Below are positions 18,902 through 26,773 of a stretch of 64,000 nucleotides of DNA, in pieces. The position numbers and the translations under genes were made by a program. Position 1 is the stretch's first letter, and each line of letters starts with the position of its first letter. This DNA is from Enterococcus termitis (GTDB taxonomy: Bacteria > Bacillota > Bacilli > Lactobacillales > Enterococcaceae), in NCBI RefSeq assembly GCF_001730305.1, contig NZ_MIJY01000023.1, positions 1 to 64,000 of the forward strand, given 5' to 3'. The notes under the pieces are model-generated. The model was not told the DNA's origin. It worked only from the letters and a program-made list of their open reading frames with translations, and made no database searches.

Positions 18902-19405
18902 ATGAAATTTATCAAAGAAGTTGAAACGTTAGAAGAATTGAAGCGTGAATACAAGCGCTTATCACTCAAACATCACCCTGATTGTGGTGGCGATGAAGAA
19001 AACATGAAGGCACTAAATAATGAGTATGACGAACTTTTTCAGAAATTGAAACACATACACAAAAATAAAGAAGGTGAGTTTTACAAAAAGGAAACGGAAG
19101 AGACACCGGAAGAATGGCGAGAAATCATTTCTAAATTGTTAGCTTTAAAAATGGTCGGTGTTGTGATTGAAGTTGTAGGTTCGTTCCTATGGATATCTGG
19201 TAACACGAAACCTTATAAAGAACAGTTAGGGAAAAACGGCTTAGGGTTTAAGTGGAGCCAAAATAAAACAGCATGGTATTTATCCCCTAAAGGTTATAAA
19301 AAATATAGTAAAAAAAGTTTTGAAATGGACGATATACGAGAAATGTATGGGTCACAACGAGTAAAGGAGAAGAAAGAGCCTAAGAGATTGCTAAGCGTCG
19401 TCTGA
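18902..19405 (+). CDS. J-domain (DnaJ-like) protein of the ICE
   Basis: Residues 1-60 form a J domain with the diagnostic HPD in SLKHHPDCGGDEENMKALN. The remaining 100 residues are a basic globular part ending in KEKKEPKRLLSVV and lack the zinc and Gly/Phe regions of chaperone DnaJ. AAGGAAGG precedes the ATG. J-domain proteins of this size are common next to replication genes on Firmicutes plasmids and ICEs, where they may recruit host DnaK to Rep or relaxase complexes. That role is inferred from context; the domain itself is clear. Confidence 0.85.
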   Translation: MKFIKEVETLEELKREYKRLSLKHHPDCGGDEENMKALNNEYDELFQKLKHIHKNKEGEFYKKETEETPEEWREIISKLLALKMVGVVIEVVGSFLWISGNTKPYKEQLGKNGLGFKWSQNKTAWYLSPKGYKKYSKKSFEMDDIREMYGSQRVKEKKEPKRLLSVV

Positions 19406-19467
19406 TAGATGATTGTTTTTCTAAGTCAAAGAGCGTTAGGCAAATTAATTTTTGGAGGAATGAACAA

Positions 19468-19773
19468 ATGATACCAGTAGCAATTACAAAGGGCATACAA
19501 GAGCGAGTACCAGAAGAAATAATAGAGTTTTTACTCTTTCTTACAATGAAAAGAGTTGTTGAATCGGAAATAGATACAGATTACTTACAAATTTTCAAAC
19601 TTTCGATTTCTGAAGAGTTGCCGAGTATGCAACTTATCCAACATCGACAAGAAAAGCCGGAATTAATAGAAAATCATTTTCTACCGCTAATAAAACCTAC
19701 TCCTTGTGAGGAAGAAATTTATATCCTACCAAATGAAATAGGTATTGCAGTACTGTTGGCGGAGGAATATTGA
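19468..19773 (+). CDS. DUF960 family protein
   Basis: The 101-residue product has the DUF960 pattern: a start with ITKGIQERVPEEIIEFLL, then DYLQIFKLSI, then IQHRQEKPE. The family is frequent on Firmicutes mobile elements and has no known function. A GGAGGAATG site lies directly before the ATG. The next gene starts two bases after the last codon region, giving tight coupling in a run of small ICE genes. Confidence 0.75.
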   Translation: MIPVAITKGIQERVPEEIIEFLLFLTMKRVVESEIDTDYLQIFKLSISEELPSMQLIQHRQEKPELIENHFLPLIKPTPCEEEIYILPNEIGIAVLLAEEY

Positions 19774-19774
19774 C

Positions 19775-20053
19775 ATGAGCAAGGTAAAAAAAGTATTTAA
19801 TTATCGGTTTCATTGGGAAAAAGGGCTTCATCGCCCTTTGACCGATGAAGAATTTGACAAACTTTTTCTTGAACAAAAAAGATTTGAACGAAAACGTGCA
19901 GAAAATGACTGTTCAGCTTGTGGTTATGGAAATAAAGGAAGTATCTTCATCGAGAGTTCAAGCGATATAGCTTCTCTAATACATTTTGGTATGTGGAGCC
20001 ATGGAACAGATTACTACCGTTGCACTTATTGCGGACGAAAGACAGAAAAATAG
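19775..20053 (+). CDS. Small zinc-ribbon-like protein
   Basis: The ATG at 19775 has GGAGG ten bases upstream inside the end of the DUF960 gene, so I prefer it to the longer frame. The 92-residue protein has two CxxC pairs, CSACG near residue 46 and CTYCG near 87, spaced for a zinc ribbon. It also has a basic N-terminus (KVKKVFNYRFHWEKG). It may bind nucleic acid. No family name is recognised. Confidence 0.6.
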   Translation: MSKVKKVFNYRFHWEKGLHRPLTDEEFDKLFLEQKRFERKRAENDCSACGYGNKGSIFIESSSDIASLIHFGMWSHGTDYYRCTYCGRKTEK

Positions 20054-20063
20054 AATTGCTTTT

Positions 20064-20090
20064 ACTAGAGGGGCTTGCCCCCTCTCTAGT
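20064..20090. terminator. Strong hairpin after the zinc-ribbon gene
   Basis: ACTAGAG-GGGGC and GCCCC-TCTCTAGT pair around TT. A-rich and T-rich flanks (GCTTTT before, GAAAAA after) suggest termination from either direction, mainly for minus-strand RNA, or an attenuator between small genes. Confidence 0.5.
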
Positions 20091-20151
20091 GAAAAAGAAT
20101 GGATCATTTGTTTTGTATAGTAGCAGACAGGGAAATGAGGACGTGCATATA

Positions 20152-20412
20152 TTGAAAAAAGATATAGTTGAAAAATTATGGTCAGTAAAGGAAAAGTTAA
20201 CAAAAAAGGAAGAGCTAACAACAAGCGAATTAAATGCAATCAATCTTTTATTGACTGATGTATCAGGGATAAGAATTCCGACAAAACAAGAAGTTTTATT
20301 ATATGAAGAAGCTCTGACATTGATTTTACAAACGACAAGTGAAAGTGCTGGTGCTTATTTTGAAGCAAGAATTGAAGCATTTGAAAAGAAATATCCAGAT
20401 TTTGATGATTAA
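20152..20412 (+). CDS. Small helical protein of unknown function
   Basis: I favour the TTG at 20152 because GAGGA sits ten bases before it; the GTG at 20143 is an alternative. The product has about 86 residues, is mostly helical and charged (LKKDIVEKLWSVKEKLTKKEE) and ends in KKYPDFDD. There is no signal or membrane segment. It lies between the zinc-ribbon gene and ssb. I recognise no family. Confidence 0.5.
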   Translation: MKKDIVEKLWSVKEKLTKKEELTTSELNAINLLLTDVSGIRIPTKQEVLLYEEALTLILQTTSESAGAYFEARIEAFEKKYPDFDD

Positions 20413-20459
20413 TCTATTCGCAATAAACGAAAAACTAAAAGAAGAAAAGAGGAAAAAAT

Positions 20460-20957
20460 ATGCAAAGCGTGAAATTAACAGGAAGATTGACACAAGAAAT
20501 TGACTACAACGAGTTCCCGAATGAAAAAGGTATTTCAAAAGTAGCAAAATCAACAATAGCGGTCAAACGTCATCGGTTTAGTAAAAAAGACAATGAACGA
20601 AAATCAGATTTTTTTAGAATTGAAGCATGGGGAAATTTAGCGGAGACTTTAAAAAATTATACAAGTAAAGGTGCATTGGTCGATTTAATCGGTGAATTTC
20701 ATAATAACAATTATGAGGATAAAGAAGGAAATAAGCGCTATGAAATCGTGTTTCAAGTAGAGTATTTAGAGTTGTTGGAAAGTAGAGCTGTGTCTGAAGC
20801 AAGAAAGCGGAACAACCAAGGGGAGCAGATGAACCAACAGCCACCTTATACTCAAGAACCAGCTGGAACTGTGTATCATGAACAACATGAACCGCCGGCT
20901 TATCCATACAATCAGCCGAATATTCCAGGAATGAATCAATACGGGGGACACAATTAA
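20460..20957 (+). CDS. ssb: Single-stranded DNA-binding protein of the ICE
   Basis: Residues 1-108 form an OB fold with the SSB pattern (VKLTGRLTQEID, DFFRIEAWGNLAETLKNYTSKGALV). The tail is Gln/Pro/Asn-rich and ends in NQYGGHN instead of the acidic DDDIPF tip of housekeeping SSB, so it may not recruit the usual partner proteins. GAGGAAAAA precedes the ATG. It would coat the transferred or replicating strand. The nuclease pseudogene starts at the next base after its stop. Confidence 0.88.
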   Translation: MQSVKLTGRLTQEIDYNEFPNEKGISKVAKSTIAVKRHRFSKKDNERKSDFFRIEAWGNLAETLKNYTSKGALVDLIGEFHNNNYEDKEGNKRYEIVFQVEYLELLESRAVSEARKRNNQGEQMNQQPPYTQEPAGTVYHEQHEPPAYPYNQPNIPGMNQYGGHN

Positions 20958-21549
20958 ATGAAAAGAAAACTGAAAAAATGGAAGTGGCTGCTTTGCGCAG
21001 TTGCTTCCCTCCTCTTAACGGTAAGCGTTAATACAGCAACAAAAAAACATCATTTTTTTAGTGTTATAGATTTTTCAACTAGTGGGGAATCCTTTGAAAA
21101 ACCTTCGGACTTACCAAAAGGGGAAAAAATAGCTGTTCAATTTAGTAAGCCTATAGATGGTGATACCAGTGAGTTTTTATTGAACCAGCAACCAATAAAA
21201 GTGCGGTATTTATTGATTGATACTCCAGAAACAAAAAAGCCGGGAACCCCTCAACAACCATTTGGGAAAGAAGCGAGTGAACGGACGGAACAGCTGATAC
21301 AAAATAGAAATAGAATTAGACCAGGGCGACACAAAAGACAAATACGACCGTGTTCTAGCCTATGTATTTATTGAGGGGGAATTACTGCAAGATATTCTTA
21401 TTCGTGAAGGATTGGCTCGAATAGCTTATATTGCACCACCGAGTACAAAATACCATCAGCAACTCCAAGAAAGCCAAAAACAGGCTAAAAAAGCGAATTT
21501 GGGCATCTGGAGTATTGAGGGATATGTGACAGAAAAAGGGTTTCAATAA
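20958..21549 (+). pseudogene. Secreted thermonuclease-like gene (SNase family), frameshifted
   Basis: The first frame (from 20958) encodes a signal anchor and the first half of an SNase domain (KPIDGDTSEF, KVRYLLIDTPETKKP). Near 21302 the family reading moves to another frame that continues EIELDQGDTKDKYDRVLAYVF and ends ANLGIWSIEGYV at 21549. The first frame stops at 21372-21374. Both halves keep SNase core residues, so the lesion seems recent. The half-product lacks the Arg and aromatic residues encoded after the shift and should be inactive. A sequencing error cannot be excluded. Confidence 0.8.
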
Positions 21550-21564
21550 TCAGGAGGGAATTTT

Positions 21565-21852
21565 ATGAAAACATTTGTGGTCTACGATATTCATGAAGAC
21601 GGAAAGCACCGAGGAGGAAAGCGGATTAAGGGAACAGCTAAAAACTTAGCTTCCTACGTTGCGAGGATTGAGGATACTCATCGATGTATCGTGACGGATA
21701 CAGGAGATAATCTACTGTTAAATACATTTGGCAATATGATTGCTACATGTACCGATCAAGAACTACTGAAGTCACTGTTGCCGATACTGATTCCTTATCA
21801 AACAGGCATGGTAAAAATAGAAGATATTCCAGCAGTTATTTACCAAGACTGA
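21565..21852 (+). CDS. Hypothetical ICE protein
   Basis: The 95-residue product starts MKTFVVYDIHEDGKHRGGKR behind a strong AGGAGGG. It looks like a small alpha/beta protein with no membrane segment or metal motif. It lies directly upstream of the iteron array, last in the run that begins at 18902. No family is recognised. Confidence 0.6.
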   Translation: MKTFVVYDIHEDGKHRGGKRIKGTAKNLASYVARIEDTHRCIVTDTGDNLLLNTFGNMIATCTDQELLKSLLPILIPYQTGMVKIEDIPAVIYQD

Positions 21853-21861
21853 AGGCTGTGA

Positions 21862-21883
21862 CCGCCGAATGAAATTTCGGCGG
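21862..21883. terminator. GC-rich hairpin before the iterons
   Basis: CCGCCGAA and TTCGGCGG pair around TGAAAT. No T-run follows, so it could be a weak terminator or a boundary element of the iteron region. Confidence 0.4.
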
Positions 21884-21884
21884 G

Positions 21885-22040
21885 TACACAAGAATCGTAC
21901 ACAAGAATCGTACACAAGAATCGTACACAAGAATCGTACACAAGAATCGTACACAAGAATCGTACACAAGAATCGTACACAAGAATCGTACACAAGAATC
22001 GTACACAAGAATCGTACACAAGAATCGTACACAAGAATCG
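21885..22040. repeat. Twelve tandem 13-bp iterons upstream of parA
   Basis: The unit TACACAAGAATCG repeats 12 times without a gap or mismatch. The last copy runs into TGTGTATA, which makes a half-palindrome with the iteron. Identical direct iterons next to parA are the usual form of a plasmid centromere or an iteron origin. Related copies recur after the partner gene (23205-23253) and near 23481, which suggests one protein binds all of them. Confidence 0.9.
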
Positions 22041-22076
22041 TGTGTATAAATAATAAGAGTAAGGAGATATGAAACA

Positions 22077-22880
22077 ATGAAATCAATTAAAATTTTATCA
22101 GTTAATAATAAAAAGGGTGGCGTTGGGAAAACGGCTACTGCAGTAAATGTTGGGGTTAAACTATCTTACTATGGACGTGTATTATTCATTGATGCTGATG
22201 AAAGCGGAAATGCTACTAAGCGTTTTACGTCTGCAGCTGATGAACAATCAAAACTTAGCAATCTTTTCCGGTCGAAAGAAGTTGTTCCGATGAATGTTCG
22301 TCACAATTTGGATCTTATTTCCGGTAGCGCTGAACTTGAAGCGGTTAACGTTGAACTAGTCAGTAGGATCAATAACACGACAATTTTTTTATCTTATTTA
22401 AACAAAAGTAAAATAACAGAAAAATATGATTATATAGTGATTGACACTAGAAATGATAGCAATATTATAACTAATAATATGCTGGTAGCTAGTGACATGA
22501 TTTTAGGTGTAACCGATCCTTCAGCCGATGGGTTTGAGGCTTTGACAAATTTAGTCGGACATATTGAGTATTTAAAAAGTGAACTAACACACCCTGTCAC
22601 TAATGAAAGCTATGTCAAAGCTCAGGTATTTTTTATAGGAAATTTGATCCGACACAATACTAGAATTAGTAGGCAATTTAAAGAAGCCATGAAAGGAAAT
22701 TCGCGATATTTAGGCTATTTTCATGATAGAACAGCCTTTAATGAAGCAGCAATGCAAAGAATTTCTGTACTAGATTTGTTTGAACAAAAAGATTATCAAG
22801 ATAAAAAATATGATGAATTTAAGAAAGATACTATTGATCTGATTGATAGGATCAAAGAAACATTAGATACATTGTACTAA
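22077..22880 (+). CDS. parA: ParA-family partition ATPase
   Basis: The 267-residue protein begins with the deviant Walker A KKGGVGKTATAVN (residues 12-24). It keeps the A' region (VLFIDADESGNAT) and the Walker B strand (YDYIVIDTR). There is no N-terminal DNA-binding extension, as in small type Ib/PrgP-like ParA proteins. AAGGAGAT precedes the ATG. Together with the iterons and the 96-residue partner it forms a complete par locus that would stabilise an extrachromosomal or replicating form of the ICE. Confidence 0.92.
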   Translation: MKSIKILSVNNKKGGVGKTATAVNVGVKLSYYGRVLFIDADESGNATKRFTSAADEQSKLSNLFRSKEVVPMNVRHNLDLISGSAELEAVNVELVSRINNTTIFLSYLNKSKITEKYDYIVIDTRNDSNIITNNMLVASDMILGVTDPSADGFEALTNLVGHIEYLKSELTHPVTNESYVKAQVFFIGNLIRHNTRISRQFKEAMKGNSRYLGYFHDRTAFNEAAMQRISVLDLFEQKDYQDKKYDEFKKDTIDLIDRIKETLDTLY

Positions 22881-22894
22881 AAGGAGAGTGGAAA

Positions 22895-23185
22895 ATGACT
22901 AATCCATTTGAAAATATTCTACAAAATGCAGAAGAGCAAACTGAATTGAACAAACAAGCACACCATGTGCCCAATGTCCGAAAAGGAAACGCTAACCTTC
23001 AGAAAATAGAACAACAGCCAAAAAAAGAACGGTTTAACTTTTCCCTGTATAAGAAAGATAGAGAATCATTAGATCAGCTGGCTATAAACTATGGATTTAT
23101 TAAGCCCAGCGGGGAAGCAAATGCTTCAGAGTTTCTAACGCACATTATATGGTGTTTAGAAAATGATCAGCCATTTGGGGGCTAA
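22895..23185 (+). CDS. Small ParB-like centromere-binding partner
   Basis: The 96-residue product starts 14 bases after parA behind AAGGAGAG. Residues 1-45 are polar and probably disordered; such a tail contacts ParA in small ParB proteins. Residues 46-96 (FNFSLYKKDRESLDQLAINYGF, then ASEFLTHIIWCL) look like a ribbon-helix-helix fold. Size and place match PrgO-type partners. It presumably binds the 12 iterons and the related inverted repeat after its own gene. Confidence 0.72.
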   Translation: MTNPFENILQNAEEQTELNKQAHHVPNVRKGNANLQKIEQQPKKERFNFSLYKKDRESLDQLAINYGFIKPSGEANASEFLTHIIWCLENDQPFGG

Positions 23186-23204
23186 AAAAATTTTACACAA
23201 CATT

Positions 23205-23253
23205 TATACACACGATTGTTGCGCAAGTATCTTACACAACAATCGTGTGTATA
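23205..23253. promoter_or_regulatory. 17-bp inverted repeat related to the iterons
   Basis: TATACACACGATTGTTG (23205-23221) and its exact complement (23237-23253) flank 15 bp. The arm contains the iteron core in the form ACGATT and AATCGTGTGT, and the same AATCGTGTGTATA ends the iteron block. It is likely a second binding site for the partition protein or an operator for the gene at 23281. Confidence 0.65.
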
Positions 23254-23280
23254 GAATCAAAATAGAAATGAGGGAAAAAT

Positions 23281-23478
23281 ATGGTTAGGAAAAGCTTTGA
23301 TCGCTGGAAAATTCAAAATACAGCTTTTAATAAAAACCTTACATTTTATGTAGAGTGTGATTGTGGGGAATTAGCGGAGCGAGCTTATTTAAAGTATTAC
23401 TTTCAATGTTTAGATTGTGGAAAGAAATACGTGCAGAAATACGGAGAGTACGTGGAAATGAAACAATCTGACGGATAA
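23281..23478 (+). CDS. Small Cys-rich zinc-binding-like protein
   Basis: The 65-residue product has CDCGE near residue 27 and CLDCG near 43, a likely zinc-binding pair, with basic flanks. GAGGGAAAA precedes the ATG. An iteron-like string (ATCGTACACAAGAATC) lies directly at its stop. No family is recognised; it may be a small DNA-binding regulator. Confidence 0.55.
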   Translation: MVRKSFDRWKIQNTAFNKNLTFYVECDCGELAERAYLKYYFQCLDCGKKYVQKYGEYVEMKQSDG

Positions 23479-23613
23479 TCGTACACAAGAATCTTGCGCA
23501 ATGAGATTTTGAAATCAGACAATATGATCAAAAAAACAATAAAAAGTGTTATTTTATATTGTAAAGTTAAAATTTTTAGATTATTCTGTAAGTTTAAGCT
23601 AGGAGTTGGAAAA

Positions 23614-24264
23614 ATGAAAAAAGTAGAATCCAAATCAAGTGTATTGATAGTGTTAATAGGCTACTTGATTATCAGCCAGGTTCCTATGGGAACCATTCAA
23701 TTGTTTACAAAATTGCAAAAAAATATATCAAAAAGTGTTGAATTTTTTGTTATTTCACTTCTATGTTTTGTGATTTGCTTCGGTCTTATAACCTGGCAAA
23801 AACAAAGAAAGATAGCGCTATGGAACTTTAGAGGACTTTTTAAGACAATCCCCTGGATTATCCTAGCATGTGCTTTTTGCTTTTTAGGATCAGCAGCAGG
23901 TCAATTTCTTATTGAGCAGCAAGGATTAGAACAAACCATTAATCAGGTAGAGCTAAAAAAGTTATTGGATCAAACACCGAAAGGTCTGTTTTTATTAGTT
24001 ACTGGAGTCACAGCGCCTATAACTGAAGAAGGAATTTATCGTGCAGGAATTCAGGCATTATTTCCAGAGAAATATAAATATAGAGTGATGATTGGAGCAG
24101 CTGTACTTTTTAGTTTTAGTCATACACCAACGAATATTGGAAGTTTTATTGTTTATTTTAGTTTCGGTCTAGCCTTTGGTGGTGTGTATCTGAAGACCGG
24201 AAGAATTGAAGCGGCTGTTTTAGCGCATGGATTATGGAATATGCTTGGCGTAATGGTTATGTAA
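23614..24264 (+). CDS. CPBP intramembrane metalloprotease (Abi/CAAX protease family)
   Basis: I use the ATG at 23614, which has AGGAG eight bases upstream; the earlier ATG at 23494 adds 40 residues of no family character. The 216-residue protein has six to seven hydrophobic segments and the CPBP motifs EEGIYRAGIQALF (EExxxR), FSFSHTP and AHGLWN. Such proteases process or protect against peptides; in Gram-positive bacteria they often give bacteriocin self-immunity. Its target here is unknown. Confidence 0.85.
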   Translation: MKKVESKSSVLIVLIGYLIISQVPMGTIQLFTKLQKNISKSVEFFVISLLCFVICFGLITWQKQRKIALWNFRGLFKTIPWIILACAFCFLGSAAGQFLIEQQGLEQTINQVELKKLLDQTPKGLFLLVTGVTAPITEEGIYRAGIQALFPEKYKYRVMIGAAVLFSFSHTPTNIGSFIVYFSFGLAFGGVYLKTGRIEAAVLAHGLWNMLGVMVM

Positions 24265-24304
24265 ATTTTTATAAATGATATTTTGGCGATGAGGAGAAAT
24301 GTGT

Positions 24305-25762
24305 ATGCAGCAATATGAAGTCCCGGTGAAAAAGGAGATATTAACAGATCAAATTGAACGAATCATGCTTTCAAGTGAATACGATGAATTTGAAAGAGAG
24401 CGTCAGCTGCTTTCACTCATGTATGATTCCTTCGCTGGGCACTTCTGTGAATGGCTCTCTAACTATGATCGGAAACAGTCCTCTCAAATGAGAGCACAAG
24501 GATATGTGGAAGAAAAAGAAGTGGCACGACAAGTAACTTTTCTATTTGGAACGATTCCATTTTCAAGGAAATGTTGGAAAAGGGACAAAGACATTGTTTA
24601 TCCGGTTGATGAACTATTGAAAATTGATCGATATGCACGACATTCTAAAACAGTCTTTGTTACTTTAGCACGTATGGCAGAACATGCGTCTTATCGAGCA
24701 GCAGCGACGATTACTAGTTTAATTGCACCACTTCATATCAGTAAAGATACAGTTTTAACTGCTGTTCATACGGTTGGAGAGACAATCAAAAATTGTGAAG
24801 CATATGAATTAGAACATGCTTATGCAGAACCAGGAACAAAAGAAGTCGATGTTTTGGTTGAAGAAGCAGATGGGATTATCATTCCTTTTAACAAACGAAA
24901 AAAGGGGCGTGAGTTATTACATGTCCTGATTCATGAAAAAAAGCGTAAAGACCTAGCAAAAGAAGGGGAGAGTGTGCTGACTGCGGTAAAAGAGTTTGTA
25001 GGGTTTAACAAGAGGGAAGTGAAGAAATTAGTTCAGGCATATCTTTACAGTACGTACAACTTGAAAAATACAGTGGTTGTTTCAAATTCAGATAATGGGC
25101 CTGGTGTAAAGGAAGAGTTCTTTAAGGAGCTTTCTGTGGGTGCTAAAGCTCATTTTCATGTTTTAGATGAATACCACTGGCATTTAAAGTTAACACAGCG
25201 TATGTCTTTTTGTGAAGAACTGATTCCAATTATGAAAAGAGCGATTTACAACTATTCTATGGAGGACGTTGGGGTAGTCATAACAACAATGGAATCCTTA
25301 GCAGAAGATAGTAGTCAAAGAAAGCATACAAAGAAGTTAGAGAAGTATTTGGTTAGAAATTGGGCATATTTAGAACCCATAAACTGGAGACTGAAGAGCG
25401 CTGATTTAGCTATTAAAAAGAAGCATTTAGGATTAGGTGCGATTGAGAGTACACATAAGAAAATTACCTATCGTCAGAAACATCGAGGAATGCACTGGGG
25501 AATGGGAGCAGAATACCTGGCTAAAATCATTATTTGTGATCGTGAAGGTAGCTTAGAGGAGATTTGTGGAAAATTTTGGCGGTTCATTCGTGAGGAAAAA
25601 GAGCTATCCACAGATTATTTGGTTGTGACAGATGAAGACAATCAAGGAGCCATTAAAGAAAAATATGCAGGAAAAACGTACAAAGTGGCATTAGACAGGG
25701 AGTCAGAGCTAGAAAGACAGCAATTAGCAAGGCTATTTAGGAAAAGTTATCCACATTTATAG
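24305..25762 (+). CDS. ISLre2/UPF0236-family DDE transposase, likely the ICE mobility enzyme
   Basis: I prefer the ATG at 24305 (GAGGAGA eight bases before it) to the one at 24299. The 485-residue protein matches the UPF0236/ISLre2 group of the mutator superfamily. An Asp lies in EEADGIII, a second in SNSDNGPG, and the D(2)H signature is in HVLDEYHWH. No flanking IS inverted repeats are obvious, so it looks like a resident gene of the ICE instead of a separate insertion sequence. In TnGBS-type ICEs a related transposase moves the whole element to sites just upstream of sigma-A promoters. That parallel is inference. Confidence 0.88.
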   Translation: MQQYEVPVKKEILTDQIERIMLSSEYDEFERERQLLSLMYDSFAGHFCEWLSNYDRKQSSQMRAQGYVEEKEVARQVTFLFGTIPFSRKCWKRDKDIVYPVDELLKIDRYARHSKTVFVTLARMAEHASYRAAATITSLIAPLHISKDTVLTAVHTVGETIKNCEAYELEHAYAEPGTKEVDVLVEEADGIIIPFNKRKKGRELLHVLIHEKKRKDLAKEGESVLTAVKEFVGFNKREVKKLVQAYLYSTYNLKNTVVVSNSDNGPGVKEEFFKELSVGAKAHFHVLDEYHWHLKLTQRMSFCEELIPIMKRAIYNYSMEDVGVVITTMESLAEDSSQRKHTKKLEKYLVRNWAYLEPINWRLKSADLAIKKKHLGLGAIESTHKKITYRQKHRGMHWGMGAEYLAKIIICDREGSLEEICGKFWRFIREEKELSTDYLVVTDEDNQGAIKEKYAGKTYKVALDRESELERQQLARLFRKSYPHL

Positions 25763-25908
25763 TAATTCTGATTGCAGGATAGCACTTTTTTTGTTAAACT
25801 TATCCACAATAAGACAGATTGAAAACCAAAAAGAAGCCTCAATCAAGTTCCTTAGGCTTGATTGAGGCGGGTATCACAAAGTCGACCCTTTGTGTTCCGT
25901 ATTCTTTA
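25763..25908. other. Probable right end of the ICE
   Basis: Between the transposase stop and the first promoter-like sequence lie a perfect 11-bp hairpin (CCTCAATCAAG with CTTGATTGAGG, 25837-25867) and CACAAAG...CTTTGTG around GTCGACC (near 25875-25893). A-rich sequence before the first hairpin makes it a possible terminator for minus-strand RNA entering the ICE. If the element targets DNA 15-16 bp before a -35 box, its end would fall near 25893. The left end is outside the window, so the terminal repeat cannot be compared. Confidence 0.4.
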
Positions 25909-25937
25909 TTGATTTTATGGTAGCATAGAATTATGAG
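25909..25937 (+). promoter_or_regulatory. Candidate promoter at the ICE/chromosome border
   Basis: TTGATT, 17 bp, TATGAG. It lies about 16 bp after the proposed ICE end and about 30 bp before a terminator hairpin. Moderate match only. Confidence 0.4.
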
Positions 25938-25964
25938 AGAATCAAGAGAAAAAATTTTCTTGAA

Positions 25965-26007
25965 AGGAACCAGGAGAGGCGAAAGGCTTTGACTGGTTCC
26001 TTTTTTT
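25965..26007 (+). terminator. Intrinsic terminator upstream of rpmG
   Basis: AGGAACCAG and CTGGTTCCT pair around a short GGCGAAAGGC region and are followed by seven T. It would end transcription arriving from the ICE side or from the promoter at 25909. Confidence 0.8.
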
Positions 26008-26206
26008 CTTTTGATTTTTATAGCAAAAAGCATGATAAGATAGGCGATTTTATGGTATACTAAAGGAGTACACCTCACTTATATTTTAATGAGGTTCCAT
26101 AAAATAACATAAAGAATTGACTTTTATTTCATATGTATTTTAATCAAATTCTAATGAATGAGCGTTTACCTCCAACAACTCGACACATACGTTTATTGAG
26201 TATGCA

Positions 26207-26235
26207 TTGACATTCGACCAAAAGAATGATAATGT
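26207..26235 (+). promoter_or_regulatory. Promoter of rpmG-secE
   Basis: TTGACA, 17 bp, TAATGT, 36 bp before the rpmG start with AGGAGG between. A further -10-like TATACT lies near 26058. Confidence 0.7.
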
Positions 26236-26270
26236 TATTGAGTAAATTTGTGAATAGAGGAGGTTGAACA

Positions 26271-26423
26271 ATGGCAACAAAAAAATCAGCACTTGCTTGT
26301 TCAGATTGTGGCTCCAGAAACTATTCTAAAGCCGTCAGTGAAGGAAAACGTGGAGAACGGTTAGAAATCAAAAAATTCTGTAAATACTGTCAAAAATACA
26401 CGTTACATAAAGAGACGAAATAG
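26271..26423 (+). CDS. rpmG: 50S ribosomal protein L33
   Basis: The 50-residue protein has two CxxC pairs (ACSDCG and FCKYCQ), so it is the zinc-binding form of L33. The basic C-terminus KYTLHKETK is typical. GAGGAGG lies before the ATG. It is followed at 17 bp by secE and then nusG, the normal enterococcal order. It is too short for most gene finders but is clear by sequence. The ICE border is about 380 bp upstream. Confidence 0.95.
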   Translation: MATKKSALACSDCGSRNYSKAVSEGKRGERLEIKKFCKYCQKYTLHKETK

Positions 26424-26440
26424 AGCATGGAGGTATTCAA

Positions 26441-26611
26441 ATGAAATTTTTACGTAGTGTTAAAGATGAAATGAAGCAAGTATCATGGCCATCAAAAAAA
26501 CAATTACGCAAAGATACATTAGTTGTTATTGAAACATCAATTATTTTTGCAGCATTGTTCTTCGTGATGGATACGGCAATTCAATCTGTATTTGGCTGGA
26601 TTCTTAAGTAA
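26441..26611 (+). CDS. secE: Preprotein translocase subunit SecE
   Basis: The 56-residue protein has the SecE signature: a cytoplasmic amphipathic part with VKDEMKQVSWPSKKQLRKDT, then a single membrane helix (TSIIFAALFFVMDTAIQSVF). It joins SecY and SecG in the protein export channel. GGAGG precedes the ATG. Gene order rpmG-secE-nusG confirms the call. Confidence 0.96.
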   Translation: MKFLRSVKDEMKQVSWPSKKQLRKDTLVVIETSIIFAALFFVMDTAIQSVFGWILK

Positions 26612-26773
26612 TTAAAACTAGTATTTTAGTACAAACAGTGCTATAATAACAAAGGAGAAAAACTTCGGGGAACTGAGGTTTTTTTATTTTCACTTATAAA
26701 AGAAACTGAGTTTTAAGAATGTTCTTAAGACTTTTGCTGTATTTTTACTATAAAACTAAAGGAGCTAAATCAA

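Noticed and set aside
21885-22040. Regular repeats considered as a small CRISPR array
   Set aside because: Units are 13 bp and directly adjacent, with no spacers.
21772-22086. Several overlapping minus- and plus-strand frames encoding a repetitive peptide
   Set aside because: They are made by the 13-bp iterons, which read open in several frames; there is no ribosome site.
24265-25800. A free-standing ISLre2 insertion sequence
   Set aside because: I could not find terminal inverted repeats or target duplication around the transposase, so I treat it as part of the ICE; this stays open.
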